Of a stretch of DNA of 64,000 nucleotides, positions 53,380 to 62,602 are shown one piece after another (within the stretch, counting starts at the first letter, position 1; every line of letters starts with the position of its first letter). Where the stretch lies: NCBI RefSeq assembly GCF_900129885.1, contig NZ_FQXE01000009.1:124001-188000 (forward strand), given 5' to 3'. The notes under the pieces were generated by a model. That model made no database searches and was not told the DNA's origin. It worked only from the letters and a program-made list of their open reading frames with translations. Source of the DNA: Pollutimonas bauzanensis. Its GTDB lineage: Bacteria > Pseudomonadota > Gammaproteobacteria > Burkholderiales > Burkholderiaceae_B. A program made the position numbers and the translations under genes.

Positions 53380-53951
53380 TGGTGGCCAAGGTCGTTGCGC
53401 TGCAAGGTCAGGCCATGGTGCTGCGCATCGAACTGCGCTACGTTCAGCCGATTATCCACCGCACCATTGTGGTTCCGAGCCGCATCACATTGCCCAAGCT
53501 GCACGTCACGATCCAGCAGGCCATGGGTTGGCTTGGTGGGCACGTGCACGAGTTCGTCATCGACGATACACATTACGGCGAACCCGATCCTGACTACCCT
53601 GAGCCTGATCTGAAAAACGAAAAACGCGTGCACTTGGACAAGGCTCTGGGCCTTCGTCGCCAGTTCGATTACATCTACGACTACGGTGATAATTGGGCAC
53701 ATCGAATTCGTCTGCTTGAAGTGACGCCCTTCAGCGGCCCGCTGGACTCCCCCTGGTATCTGGACGGAGCCAATGCATGTCCGCCTGAGGATGTGGGTGG
53801 GGAACCGGGCTACATGGAGTTCCTGCAAGCCATGTCTGACACCGATCACCCTGATCATTCGCAGATGATGCAATGGCATGGTGGCCCCTTCGATCCGACC
53901 GCCTTCAATCTGCAAGAGGTCAATGAGCGGTTGATGCAGGTTCGAATTTAA
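53379..53951 (+). CDS. Plasmid pRiA4b ORF-3-like protein (IS66 passenger)
   Basis: The 190-residue protein matches the pRiA4b ORF-3 family: IELRYVQPIIHRTIVVPSRI, the FVIDDTHYGEPDPD and FDYIYDYGDNWAHRI core, and GGEPGYMEFLQAMSD. The family often lies next to IS66 transposases as a passenger; its biochemical role is unknown. The start overlaps the TnpC stop. It is intact although the surrounding IS66 is not. Confidence 0.88.
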   Translation: MVAKVVALQGQAMVLRIELRYVQPIIHRTIVVPSRITLPKLHVTIQQAMGWLGGHVHEFVIDDTHYGEPDPDYPEPDLKNEKRVHLDKALGLRRQFDYIYDYGDNWAHRIRLLEVTPFSGPLDSPWYLDGANACPPEDVGGEPGYMEFLQAMSDTDHPDHSQMMQWHGGPFDPTAFNLQEVNERLMQVRI

Positions 53952-53959
53952 GGCAAGAC

Positions 53960-54125
53960 GGTACTGACCGGGCCGTTACGGATCTCGACACCCTGGACGA
54001 ACAGCAACTGCGCGCGCTGGCGCGCAAGCTACGGTAATTCCTCGAACGGGTTTCAGGCCCCAGTTACTGCTGAAGCCATGTTGAAAGCAGCATAACTTGA
54101 TGTACGTGGAAGCGAGGTAGGGTCA
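53960..54125 (+). pseudogene. Junction of IS66 tnpC start fragment and IS3 end fragment
   Basis: Bases 53975-54032 encode DLDTLDEQQLRALARKL, the start of yet another IS66 TnpC. At 54036 the sequence switches to the last 90 bases of the same IS3 element as at 46366-46454 (about 94% alike), ending with its terminal repeat at 54125. So two elements are joined end to end by deletion or recombination. Confidence 0.8.
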
Positions 54126-54335
54126 CACACCATGCTCTAACGAATGCAGATCGCGCTCGAGGTGTGTTCGCCGGAACGTTACCATGGGGTGGCGCCGAAT
54201 CATCTGGCGGAACGTTTCGCGGCTCGAAGACGGGCCGGGCATACAGTCCGTTTCGGATCTAACGGATGAGCAGCCCCGAAGACCTTGACGTGGCAGTGAC
54301 CGCTACCGTCATCGCATGGCTTGGTAGCAGCGACG
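54126..54335. other. Intergenic stretch before the antiporter, no gene seen
   Basis: About 210 bases. A frame with AERFAARRRAGHTVRFGSNG suggests a fragment of an old gene, but it has no start and is not recognised. Confidence 0.35.
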
Positions 54336-55586
54336 CTATATTAAGAAGAATATCGCCGCCACGGCGGTGGGCAACAGCGCACCCAATAGCAAACCACCAA
54401 TTCCAATTGCGCCGTCGTCAAAACCGTCTCTCAGCAATGCTACTCCGGCAGGATTAGGAGCATTGGCAATCACCGTTAGACCGCCACCAGCTACCGCTCC
54501 AGCAACGAGCATGTACTTCGAGTGATCTGACATGCCTTCGATTAATGAACCGAGGTAGGTGAGCGCCGCATTGTCGGTAATCGCGGTAAGGCCAAGCGTC
54601 CCGAAGAATAACGCCGTGGGTTCGAGGCTTGATACGATTGGCTGAAGCCACCATTGTTGCATGCCGCCCAATATCACCAAACCAGCCAGAAAAAAGCCCA
54701 CCAGCAGGCCTTCTCTAAGAATCAATGGGTTTTGGTATCTGGCATAGGCTTGGGTGTAACCTAGAAAAAAGAGGAAAATTCCGACGAAAATATTGGGATG
54801 GTGGGCCGAGACCACCACCGCAGCAAGAAATGCCAGATGTATCGCAATAACAAAAGCGGGTACCTTAGCTTGGACTTCATTACTACCGTCAGCGCTCGGA
54901 TCTGATAGATGGGGCCGCAATAGCAGCGTTAGGGCTGTGGCATTGATCAGAACAGCAACCACTGCCCTCCATCCAAAATTGGCCACCATAAAAGCGCTAT
55001 CCCAATTCCAAGTTGCCGCTACCATTAGTACGGGTGGGGCTGCGAACGAGGTCAACGTTCCACCGATAGAGATATTGACGAAGAGCACGCCCAACGCACC
55101 ATATTTTTTCCATTCGGGAATGCCCGGGCGAAAGACAAGCGGCGCCAGCATTAAGGCGGCCAGTGTCATCGCGGCCGGCTCCGTAATAAGCGAGCCTATA
55201 AGAGGAACCAAAGCGAAACAGAGCCACACATGCGCCACGGCCGTTCTGACGGGAGCCCCCTTTGCTACAGTACCAATTAGTCCATGAACTGCTTCCAAAA
55301 TCGGGCGAGATGCTGCGATGACCATGATAACGAAGACAAATAATGGCTCGGTGTACTGGCGCGACTCCGCGTAGTCAAGCGCTTCGGCCCCGCCCACAAC
55401 GAAGGCCATCACGGCAATTAAAACTGCCGCCCACAAGCCGAAAACGATTTCTATTTCCCCTAGCAAGTGAAATAGTCCCGCATGCCTTTGGCTTCGGTCA
55501 GCTATCCGCTCGAATGATTTTGCGGCGAAGGTATGTACGAGCGCCAGAGCAAAAAGAGCAGCTGCAATGATATCTATGTGGTTCAT
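54336..55586 (-). CDS. Putative Na+/H+ antiporter (12-helix)
   Basis: The protein has about 416 residues from the ATG at 55586 and a polytopic membrane pattern with around eleven helices. Segments such as EPAAMTLAALMLAPLVFRPG, NISIGGTLTSFAAPPVLMVA and GLTAITDNAALTYLGSLIEG are those of the putative Na+/H+ antiporter family related to NhaD. The acidic residues inside helices (D in ITDNAAL, E in ITEPAA) are candidates for cation binding. It probably exports sodium. It lies next to kup and clc. Confidence 0.82.
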   Translation of the reverse strand: MNHIDIIAAALFALALVHTFAAKSFERIADRSQRHAGLFHLLGEIEIVFGLWAAVLIAVMAFVVGGAEALDYAESRQYTEPLFVFVIMVIAASRPILEAVHGLIGTVAKGAPVRTAVAHVWLCFALVPLIGSLITEPAAMTLAALMLAPLVFRPGIPEWKKYGALGVLFVNISIGGTLTSFAAPPVLMVAATWNWDSAFMVANFGWRAVVAVLINATALTLLLRPHLSDPSADGSNEVQAKVPAFVIAIHLAFLAAVVVSAHHPNIFVGIFLFFLGYTQAYARYQNPLILREGLLVGFFLAGLVILGGMQQWWLQPIVSSLEPTALFFGTLGLTAITDNAALTYLGSLIEGMSDHSKYMLVAGAVAGGGLTVIANAPNPAGVALLRDGFDDGAIGIGGLLLGALLPTAVAAIFFLI

Positions 55587-55702
55587 GGAGTTAAGTGCCA
55601 ATTTTTCATCATCTAGTGTTAATACAGAGATTTTTTATAGTGTAAAAATAACACTACAAGTGGAATTGTACCGTTCTACCTCCGTCCGCCATCCGCGATA
55701 TC

Positions 55703-57604
55703 CTATACTTCCTGTTGCATCCCCATCTCGACCACACGGTTCGGAGGAATCTTGAAAAACCGCGTACTGGCCGCTGAATTACGCGCCATAAATGCAAATA
55801 GGGTTCGCCTCCAGCGCGATATCAGTGACAGCTTGTGCACTACCAAAACTGTCTGCCTCGATAGAAAATAGGAGACTTGCAACGGCTCCAGATTCAGTTC
55901 AGGATGCTCTTTGGCCATTTGTTCGAGCATCTGCGGTACGTGGGGATCTTGTTTAAAGCCCCATGTCGCAGTCGCCTGCCAGCTCGACGGGCTCAATCGC
56001 TCCAACTGGTATCGTTCGTGGGCGGGGACATAAGGAGCGCCGGCGCTCTGAACAGTCAAAAACAGGACCTGCTCGTGCAGTACCTTGTTGTGCTTCAGGT
56101 TATGTAATAAAGCCGGCGGCACCGTATTAACGATCGCGCTCATAAATACGGCAGTGCCGGGCACACGTATTGGTGGATACGCCTCAAGCGATGCCATAAA
56201 CTCTTTAAGAGGCTGTTGACCGTCTGCCAAGGCCTCATGCAATTTATCTCGTCCTTGTTTCCATGCGAGCATAAGCGCCAATATACTCAATCCAATTCCC
56301 AGAGGCAGCCAACCGCCTTCAAGAAGCTTTAGGGCGTTTGAGGAGAACAGCAGCACATCGATCACCAGGAAAACGCTCAGGAGAGCAAACCACAGCGCTC
56401 GTTTTGGTCCCTTAGAATTTTTCGGCAGTACCATAAAAGCCAAAAGTGATGTCATTAGCATCGTCCCCGTGACAGCAAAGCCATATGCATGGGCTAGGCG
56501 ATCGGAAGAACCGAATCCAACGATTAGTACTACTACCGCCATAAACAATAAGCTATTTACGCGCGGTAAATAAATCTGACCTTCTTCACGTACTGACGTG
56601 TGTTGAATAACCATGCGAGGCCAATAGCCTAGCTGCACGGCTTGCCGCGTAATAGAGAATGCGCCGGAAATGACAGCTTGCGATGCAATGATTGTCGCAA
56701 ACGTCGCCAAAACCACCAGAGGAATAAGGCCCCAAGAGGGAGCCATTAAAAAGAATGGATTTTTGATAGTCGTGGGATCGGCTAAAAGCAATGCTCCTTG
56801 CCCGAAATAAGAAAGAATCAAGCCGGGCATGACAACACCAAACCAAGCTCGCCGAATTGCCGGGCGTCCAAAATGGCCCATATCGACATACAAAGCCTCT
56901 GCGCCGGTTACTGCCAACACGATTGCACCCAACAATAAAAATACTTCCCATGGCGCATCGCCAATGAAGGAGATGGCCCAAAATGGATTAAGTGCGCGAA
57001 GGACTTCCGGTGTCTCCGAAATGCGCCAAACGCCTAATACGCCCAAAGTTAGGAACCACAGCAACATGATGGGGCCAAATAACCTGCCCATTGCTCCGGT
57101 GCCCCGCGACTGTATTACAAATAACGCAGTCAGTACGATGAGTGCTAACGGCACAACCCACTCATCAAATCTGTGAGAAACGACACTGATGCCTTCAATG
57201 GCCGAGAGTACGGAAATAGCCGGTGTGATGACGCTATCGCCATAGAATAATGAAGCGCCGATAAGCCCAAGGATTGTGTATACCCATTTCTTGCGTCCCG
57301 ACAATCTGCGGATGGCTAGTTCCATTAGAGCCAAAATTCCGCCCTCACCTCGATTGTCAGCCTGTAAAATGCAGACGACATATTTGAGCGAGACAACGAT
57401 CATAAGCAGCCAGAACAAGAGCGATAATACGCCCAGAACATGCTCGGGATTCAGAACGGCGAACCCCGAAAGGGAAACTTTCATCGCATACAGGGGACTC
57501 GTGCCAATGTCGCCGTACACGACCCCCAAGGCGCCTAATAGGATCGCTGTGCTGGGTGAACGAATATCGTCGTCCGTACCGACTGGAGCGTCCTTGCTAT
57601 TCAT
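55703..57604 (-). CDS. kup: Kup/TrkD-type potassium uptake transporter
   Basis: The 633-residue protein is of full Kup length with about twelve helices, the start LGALGVVYGDIGTSPLYAMK, the DNRGEGGILALMEL loop and LFYGDSVITPAISVLSAIEG, all conserved in Kup. It takes up K+ with protons, important at low pH or high salt. A soluble C-terminal domain of about 190 residues follows the membrane part. It is co-directional with the antiporter, 100 bases upstream. Confidence 0.95.
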   Translation of the reverse strand: MNSKDAPVGTDDDIRSPSTAILLGALGVVYGDIGTSPLYAMKVSLSGFAVLNPEHVLGVLSLLFWLLMIVVSLKYVVCILQADNRGEGGILALMELAIRRLSGRKKWVYTILGLIGASLFYGDSVITPAISVLSAIEGISVVSHRFDEWVVPLALIVLTALFVIQSRGTGAMGRLFGPIMLLWFLTLGVLGVWRISETPEVLRALNPFWAISFIGDAPWEVFLLLGAIVLAVTGAEALYVDMGHFGRPAIRRAWFGVVMPGLILSYFGQGALLLADPTTIKNPFFLMAPSWGLIPLVVLATFATIIASQAVISGAFSITRQAVQLGYWPRMVIQHTSVREEGQIYLPRVNSLLFMAVVVLIVGFGSSDRLAHAYGFAVTGTMLMTSLLAFMVLPKNSKGPKRALWFALLSVFLVIDVLLFSSNALKLLEGGWLPLGIGLSILALMLAWKQGRDKLHEALADGQQPLKEFMASLEAYPPIRVPGTAVFMSAIVNTVPPALLHNLKHNKVLHEQVLFLTVQSAGAPYVPAHERYQLERLSPSSWQATATWGFKQDPHVPQMLEQMAKEHPELNLEPLQVSYFLSRQTVLVVHKLSLISRWRRTLFAFMARNSAASTRFFKIPPNRVVEMGMQQEV

Positions 57605-58291
57605 TTAGCAATCGTTGCTGCATCAAGAGATTCCACCATTAAAAAATGGCAATATAGCATTGATGACCATATGCAGGGCCCCGCACCCTATAGTTATTTA
57701 CGCAATTTTCTTCTATCCGGACAGCACTCCCAGCAGGTGGTCCAAGGGGGTGACATGCAGTTCAAGGCTGCGGCGCTTTTCATATGGGTATCGCGCATCG
57801 ACTCGATCCTGTATTCAAAATACAAAATAAGATGTTCGCCTAAGGAAATCGCTCACGAAAGCGGTACGCGACTCTGTATCCTTTTCGATCAGGCGGGACG
57901 CGGGATAGACTTTGGGACAAAGTATGCGACTTAGCGCGAATTCTTTGCAACTCCCCACGAAGGACACTAGCTAATTGGTCTTAATTCCTACTTTTACAAA
58001 TTCGACTCCTGCCGGGGCTATCTCTCCCCCGGTATTCAGACGTTGCGTATAGTTCATGCGATGAATCAAGTCCGCCCCACCACCCGCCGTGACGACCTCG
58101 GAATTATGTGCTCGTAGGCCGTCCGCCGATTCACCACCCAGCTCACGACTCATGAGACCGAGAAATAGGGTCGATTAAACTATCCCGTATGGAAAAAAGC
58201 CCGAGGGCCATGCCGGAGAGTCATATTCGACGGATCTCTCTTCGAGCGGGAAATTTTCCGACGGCGGTTCGTTTTACTAAAGGAATTCTGA
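57605..58291. other. Intergenic stretch between kup and clc with a small remnant
   Basis: About 690 bases with no sure gene. A minus-strand frame at 57971-58153 contains HRMNYTQRLNTGGEIAPAGV, which resembles the C-terminal part of DUF3455 proteins and is probably a fragment. A plus-strand frame at 57671-57934 lacks support. The clc start has AAAGGAATT upstream. Confidence 0.4.
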
Positions 58292-59671
58292 ATGCTGCAA
58301 ACATGGTTGTGGGCAAGGTTCAAGGGCGTCAAGCGCACGGTGTCGCGCAAGACGAGGCAAGTGCATCGTTTGTCACGTAGAACGATTCAATTTAGCCTGG
58401 TTTTGGTGGGAGCCGCGCTCGTCTCCTTCGTTTCGCTGGGGTTTGCGGAACTGGTCGACTTGGCCTTGGCCTTGAATCACCGGTGGCTGCAGGCGGCGCC
58501 CTGGGCGGTTTGGCTGATCCTGCCTTTCGGCCTGGCGCTCTTGCGATGGTGGACCCTGCGGTTTGCCCCGAATGCCGGCGGCAGTGGAATCCCGCAAGTC
58601 ATTGCCGCATTGTCGCTGCCTGCGGATTCGGGCAGGCGCTCGCTGGTAGCCTTGTCTCAAGCGGCCTGGAAGGTGCCGTTGACGTTTCTCGGGCTGATGT
58701 GTGGCGCATCAATCGGACGCGAGGGGCCGTCGGTGCAGGTCGGAGCGGCCTTGATGCTGGCGTGGGGCCAGGCATGCAAAGCTCTGGGGGTGCCGCTGAA
58801 GGGGATTCATACAGAGGAACTCATTGCGACTGGGGCGGCGGGCGGACTGGCGGCGGCATTCAATGCCCCACTGGCTGGCGTTATCTTTGCCATCGAGGAA
58901 TTGGGGCGCGGCACAGCCTTGCGTTGGCAGAGGCTTGTGCTGATTGGCGTACTTGCCGCTGGCTTTATTGTCGTCGCCTTCGCCGGCAACAACCCATATT
59001 TTGGGGAATTTACGGGGCAGGCATTGACGCATGATATGCTTGGCTGGACGTTGTTGTGCGGCGTGGCTTGCGGAGTGGGAGGCGGACTTTTTTCCTGGCT
59101 GCTTAGCAAGGGGGCCGCTTCATTCGCCCCATCGATCTGGCGTGGTTGGATACGCAGGCATCCGGTATGGCTGGCTTTCATCATGGGGCTGATTGTCGCG
59201 GTGCTGGGAACGCTGACCAACAACAGCGTGTACGGAACGGGCTACGGCGTTGCATCTACCGCTTTGGCCGGACAGCAATTGGAGTCAGCGGGGTTTGGCC
59301 CGGCCAAGTTGCTTGCAACCGTTGCGTCTTACTGGGCCGGCATTCCAGGGGGGATTTTTACCCCGGCCCTCACCACCGGGGCTGGCATCGGCGCTGAATT
59401 GGCGAGCTGGGTGGGGGGCGTGGCGGATCAAAAGGTGCTTGTGCTGTTGTCCATGGCCGCCTTCCTGGCGGCCGCGACGCAGTCCCCATTGACGGCAAGT
59501 GTCGTTGTCATGGAAATGACCGGCAGCCAGCCGATGCTGTTCTGGCTGCTGGTCTGTTCCCTGGTCGCGTCAATTGTCTCACGCCTATTTTCGCCCCTGC
59601 CCTTTTATCATCATTCCGCGGGTCGATTCAGGCAGCAGGTGCGCGAGGTGGATCGAGCCCAGGCTAAATAA
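58292..59671 (+). CDS. clcA: ClC-family chloride channel or Cl-/H+ antiporter
   Basis: The 459-residue protein has the ClC signature sequences: GSGIPQVIAALS, GREGPSVQVGAAL with the gating glutamate, and GGIFTPALTTGAG. The helix with FAIEELGRG has the internal glutamate typical of transporters that exchange 2 Cl- for 1 H+, so a transporter is more likely than a channel. It would support acid or ion stress resistance. The N-terminus is basic and short. It is intact. Confidence 0.93.
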   Translation: MLQTWLWARFKGVKRTVSRKTRQVHRLSRRTIQFSLVLVGAALVSFVSLGFAELVDLALALNHRWLQAAPWAVWLILPFGLALLRWWTLRFAPNAGGSGIPQVIAALSLPADSGRRSLVALSQAAWKVPLTFLGLMCGASIGREGPSVQVGAALMLAWGQACKALGVPLKGIHTEELIATGAAGGLAAAFNAPLAGVIFAIEELGRGTALRWQRLVLIGVLAAGFIVVAFAGNNPYFGEFTGQALTHDMLGWTLLCGVACGVGGGLFSWLLSKGAASFAPSIWRGWIRRHPVWLAFIMGLIVAVLGTLTNNSVYGTGYGVASTALAGQQLESAGFGPAKLLATVASYWAGIPGGIFTPALTTGAGIGAELASWVGGVADQKVLVLLSMAAFLAAATQSPLTASVVVMEMTGSQPMLFWLLVCSLVASIVSRLFSPLPFYHHSAGRFRQQVREVDRAQAK

Positions 59672-59847
59672 AAGTCATCCTCTATACTGCTACGTATAGA
59701 GACGGCGAGACTGATACCCAGCTTTTTCCATTCGCTGATTTTGACCAAGAAACGCTTATCCAATTTCTCGATCAAAACAACTCGAAGCTCATAATCAGGA
59801 GCCACCTTCTTGAGAAGGGCAAGCGGGGCAGTGTATTCCCCTAGCAA
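59611..59847 (-). CDS. Small protein of unknown function, doubtful
   Basis: A 78-residue minus-strand frame starts MLGEYTAPLALLKKVAPDYE and overlaps the clc 3' end by 61 bases. The first 55 residues have a convincing mixed composition (VVLIEKLDKRFLVKISEWKK), but the tail reads the clc complement. It could be a remnant of a gene cut by the clc block. There is no family and no ribosome site. Confidence 0.3.
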   Translation of the reverse strand: MLGEYTAPLALLKKVAPDYELRVVLIEKLDKRFLVKISEWKKLGISLAVSIRSSIEDDFYLAWARSTSRTCCLNRPAE

Positions 59848-59851
59848 CTCA

Positions 59852-60290
59852 TTATTTATGACGACAGAGAGACGCTATACCCGAGCCTTGCCGAGCAGTT
59901 GGCAGATACGAATCCCAGACACCCACTTGCCCTAGCATGGACTGTAACTTACCGGGCGTACTACCCGATGCGAGGCAGCACTGCAGCCCGATCAGTTTGA
60001 TGGAGACCAAGGCCTGCCTTATTTCTGGTACTGGACGCAGTTCGTCGCGAAAAGCCAGACCCAACGCCTGCTTATATTGATCCGGCAGATCGGGAGGCAA
60101 GGTCACGCCATATTCGAGTTCCAAAGACGCCCACATGGCCTTGTCCGGGTCACCTGCAAAGCGCCTGGCAACATCAGCGGACGTTATGGCAATGCCGAAT
60201 TTCGTCAATACGCGGACTTGAGCTTGTGCGACGATCATTTCGCTGTTAATCAGGACGCCGTCACAGTCGAAGATTACAAGGGTCGGATCA
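59852..60290 (-). pseudogene. HAD-family phosphatase, truncated
   Basis: The frame contains HAD motif I (VIFDCDGVLINSE) near 60270, a cap region (DPDKAMWASLELEYGVTLPP) and motif II (CCLASGSTPGKLQSML), as in phosphoglycolate phosphatase-like proteins. No start codon exists in frame before motif I because of a stop just upstream. The C-terminal third, with motifs III and IV, is missing after about DSYLPTA. It is a fragment. Confidence 0.75.
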
Positions 60291-60421
60291 GTCCTATGGG
60301 GCTTGCCGGCTTTTTATTGGCTCGTGGCAACTCAACATTCTGACTTCGTGACATATTGGCAGATGGCCGAAACTGAGGAGACCAAGTTTACTTACGTCGC
60401 AGCAAACCTGTTGGATCGAAG

Positions 60422-61180
60422 TTATCTGGGCATGGTCAGCTTGCTACTGCTAATGGACCAGCCGGGCATGCCCGCAGTAAGGACTGGTACTGGATCTTGT
60501 GCTCGCCAAGCGATGATTCCCGGCGCCGTTGCCCGCCAATAGCGTTCGCCGGGCCGTATGGGCCATGCGTAGAGCCAGCGCCCAGTCAGAGTATCAATCG
60601 GATTTAATTGGCGGTGGATAACTCGATATCGCCATTGCGGTCGTTGCTCGATCGCCCGGACTCTATCGGCCAAGCGCTCAGGCTGCCGATCTAGAAAATT
60701 AAGCGCGCTCGCGCTGATCAGCACCGCGCCGGGTTGGGCGCTAAGCTCATCAAGCATGGTCTCAAATGCTAGCAACGCCAACCGGTTCACCTTGTCGCGA
60801 TCAGCCTTTTCGCCCAACAGCTTTATGCCCCGCGGGCGTTTTCCAAGCAGCCGTGGCAAGAGGTCGGCCCAAAAATGCGGCGGATACCCTCCCACGTGGC
60901 TGGACCAGGTGTAATGTCCTTCTTGCAGGTAGAAGATGCTGACACCGTTATAGCGTGCCAAATAACGCATTTGCCGACGCTGAATGATACCCATGATGCC
61001 TAGGCACGCCAGCATCGCCGCGCAAAGGAACAAGGCTGTTAATTGCGACCCCCAGATGGTCGTGGCCATGGCGGCGACGGCGAAGCCCCCCGCCAATATG
61101 ACCGCCGCCTTCTTGACATTCAGAATAAGCAATGCGTTCCCCAAATCCGAGCAATTCAAAAGTTTAGCGGCTAAACACAA
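60422..61180 (-). CDS. Membrane protein of unknown function (252 residues)
   Basis: The N-terminal region has two hydrophobic helices (VKKAAVILAGGFAVAAMATT, LTALFLCAAMLACLGIMGII); the rest is soluble with a helical part (RLADRVRAIEQRPQWRYRV). The start is uncertain: TTG at 61180 begins inside a KorB-type operator, whose codons read LAAKL, and a few codons later another TTG precedes GNALLILNV. It follows the prepilin peptidase with a slight overlap and may belong to the same pilus or secretion function. No family is recognised. Confidence 0.55.
   Translation of the reverse strand: MCLAAKLLNCSDLGNALLILNVKKAAVILAGGFAVAAMATTIWGSQLTALFLCAAMLACLGIMGIIQRRQMRYLARYNGVSIFYLQEGHYTWSSHVGGYPPHFWADLLPRLLGKRPRGIKLLGEKADRDKVNRLALLAFETMLDELSAQPGAVLISASALNFLDRQPERLADRVRAIEQRPQWRYRVIHRQLNPIDTLTGRWLYAWPIRPGERYWRATAPGIIAWRAQDPVPVLTAGMPGWSISSSKLTMPR
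61163..61175. promoter_or_regulatory. KorB-type operator 1 (peptidase end / next gene start)
   Basis: TTTAGCGGCTAAA on the plus strand, a perfect palindrome outside its centre. On the minus strand it holds the peptidase stop codon and the first codons of the 61180 gene. Confidence 0.85.
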
Positions 61181-61640
61181 CGCCTAACGCCGCCAAGCCC
61201 GCTGCCGCCAGGCTGGGCCCAAAGGGCAAGGGCCGATCGGCCCGCCCTGCCCTGCGCCGTGCCATGGCGGCTCCCCATCCTGCGATACAAGCGCCGAGCA
61301 CGATCCAAGGCAATAGCGCAACACCGAACCACGCGCCTAAAGCGGCTGTCAATTTAAAGTCGCCGTATCCCATGCCGTCTCGGCCTATGGCCCATCGATG
61401 TGCGCGATTGGCCGCCCAAAGCAGCAGGTATCCGGCCGCGGCGCCCAGCACTGCACTGCGCAAAGGGGCGATGAGCCCGTCTAGATTGAAAAGCAGCCCC
61501 ACCCACATGAGAGACAGGGTCAAGGCATCCGGCAACAACCCGGTTTTGATGTCGACCCAGGCCAGCAGCAGCAACGTCGCGCCCAAGATCGCACCTGCGA
61601 TGCCTAGCAATGGTGAGGTTGCCAAAAGACCATCAAGCAT
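61164..61640 (-). CDS. A24-type prepilin peptidase (TadV/PilD-like core)
   Basis: The 158-residue membrane protein has the two catalytic aspartates of aspartic prepilin peptidases: the first in LAWVDIKTGLLPDALTL, the second in GMGYGDFKLTAALG. It lacks the N-terminal methylase domain of full PilD, so it is a minimal peptidase of TadV type. GGAGGAAATC precedes the ATG. It follows korB by 29 bases and shares its operon; a substrate pilin is not in the window. The stop codon TAA lies inside a KorB-type operator. Confidence 0.85.
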   Translation of the reverse strand: MLDGLLATSPLLGIAGAILGATLLLLAWVDIKTGLLPDALTLSLMWVGLLFNLDGLIAPLRSAVLGAAAGYLLLWAANRAHRWAIGRDGMGYGDFKLTAALGAWFGVALLPWIVLGACIAGWGAAMARRRAGRADRPLPFGPSLAAAGLAALGVVFSR

Positions 61641-61661
61641 GATTTCCTCCGGTCGGATCTG

Positions 61662-61674
61662 TTTAGCAGCTAAA
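61662..61674. promoter_or_regulatory. KorB-type operator 2 in an extended palindrome (korB end)
   Basis: TTTAGCAGCTAAA contains the korB TAG stop. The palindrome extends on both sides by CGGATCTG and CAGATCCG (61654-61682), much longer than at the other sites, so it may also act as a transcript hairpin. Confidence 0.85.
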
Positions 61675-62602
61675 CAGATCCGTCGACAAGCTCGCCGAAC
61701 CCCAGGCGAACCAGCAGATCGTTGAAATGCTCCCAGTTCTGGGCGAATACGATGAGCTGCACCCGCTTGCCCTTTTGGCGTTCGGATATGCTCACCGTGG
61801 TTGCCAGCCGGTCGGACAGGGCATTTTCCATGCGTCGCACGTCGCCGCCCTTAGCGGGCTTGCCGGATTTGCCCGCACGCTTAACAGCCTGCTTACGCAA
61901 CGCCTTGACCGTCTCGCGCGTCACCTGTTTAGCGGCTAAACTGTCGCCCGCTTCGGCCAAGGTTTGCTCGACGAGCCGAGGATTTTCCTTATGGGCGCGC
62001 GCTAATTCATTGACCAGCGTGATGTCTTGGACTCGGCCCGAAAAAAAGGCGTCTGCCACGGGATCGGGAAGATTGAGCAACTTCATATGCTGCGACACGA
62101 AAGCTTTTGATTTCCCAAGCAACTGCGCGACCTGCGTTAACGTCTTGCCATCGGCCAGCTCGCTGCCGATGAAATCGGCGATCTCGCGCGCGGTGTGTCC
62201 CTCGCGTTGGATGTTCTCGATCAACTGGTCGTATTTGTCGAAGTGCTCATCGATGAATCCCGGAACCTGCTTTAAGCCAGCGACCTTGGCGCCGCGGTAG
62301 CGGCGATGTCCGTGATTGATAATGTAGTAGCCCGGCGCATCTGGATCTGGGCGTAGGGACAGTGGCACCTTGATGCCGCGGCCTCCCGTCATGCTTTGAG
62401 CAAGCTCTGCAATGCTCTCTTTGCTGAAACCTGGATTGTCCTCGGATCGCTGGTTTCGACCCTCGCGAATGCGATCCAGGTCGAACATCTGGGGTTTGCT
62501 GGAAGGCGACACAGGGGCGTTGAGCATCGCGGCCAAATCCCCGAGCCCGGCCAGGTCCAAGCCGGCAGATTGTTTAGCCGCTAAACGGTTTGCATAGTTC
62601 AT
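61670..62602 (-). CDS. korB: KorB/ParB-family partition and regulatory protein
   Basis: The 310-residue protein has a ParB N domain (FDLDRIREGRNQRSEDN, IINHGHRRYRGAKVAGL, IENIQREGHTAREIADF), a HTH (TLTQVAQLLGKSKAFVSQHM) like that of KorB, and a C-terminal SH3-like domain (RVQLIVFAQNWEHFNDLLVR). KorB of IncP plasmids binds TTTAGCSGCTAAA, and that operator occurs seven times nearby. The ATG at 62602 overlaps the parA stop (ATGA). It acts in partition and global repression. Two of its own codon runs and its stop codon lie within operators. Confidence 0.9.
   Translation of the reverse strand: MNYANRLAAKQSAGLDLAGLGDLAAMLNAPVSPSSKPQMFDLDRIREGRNQRSEDNPGFSKESIAELAQSMTGGRGIKVPLSLRPDPDAPGYYIINHGHRRYRGAKVAGLKQVPGFIDEHFDKYDQLIENIQREGHTAREIADFIGSELADGKTLTQVAQLLGKSKAFVSQHMKLLNLPDPVADAFFSGRVQDITLVNELARAHKENPRLVEQTLAEAGDSLAAKQVTRETVKALRKQAVKRAGKSGKPAKGGDVRRMENALSDRLATTVSISERQKGKRVQLIVFAQNWEHFNDLLVRLGFGELVDGSV
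61928..61940. promoter_or_regulatory. KorB-type operator 3, inside korB
   Basis: TTTAGCGGCTAAA inside the korB gene, read on the minus strand as the codons for SLAAKQ. A KorB-type site serving as coding sequence. Confidence 0.85.
62573..62585. promoter_or_regulatory. KorB-type operator 4, inside korB near its start
   Basis: TTTAGCCGCTAAA at codons 6-10 of korB (RLAAKQ). It lies about 17 bases after the start codon, so bound KorB could block translation-coupled transcription there. Confidence 0.85.
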
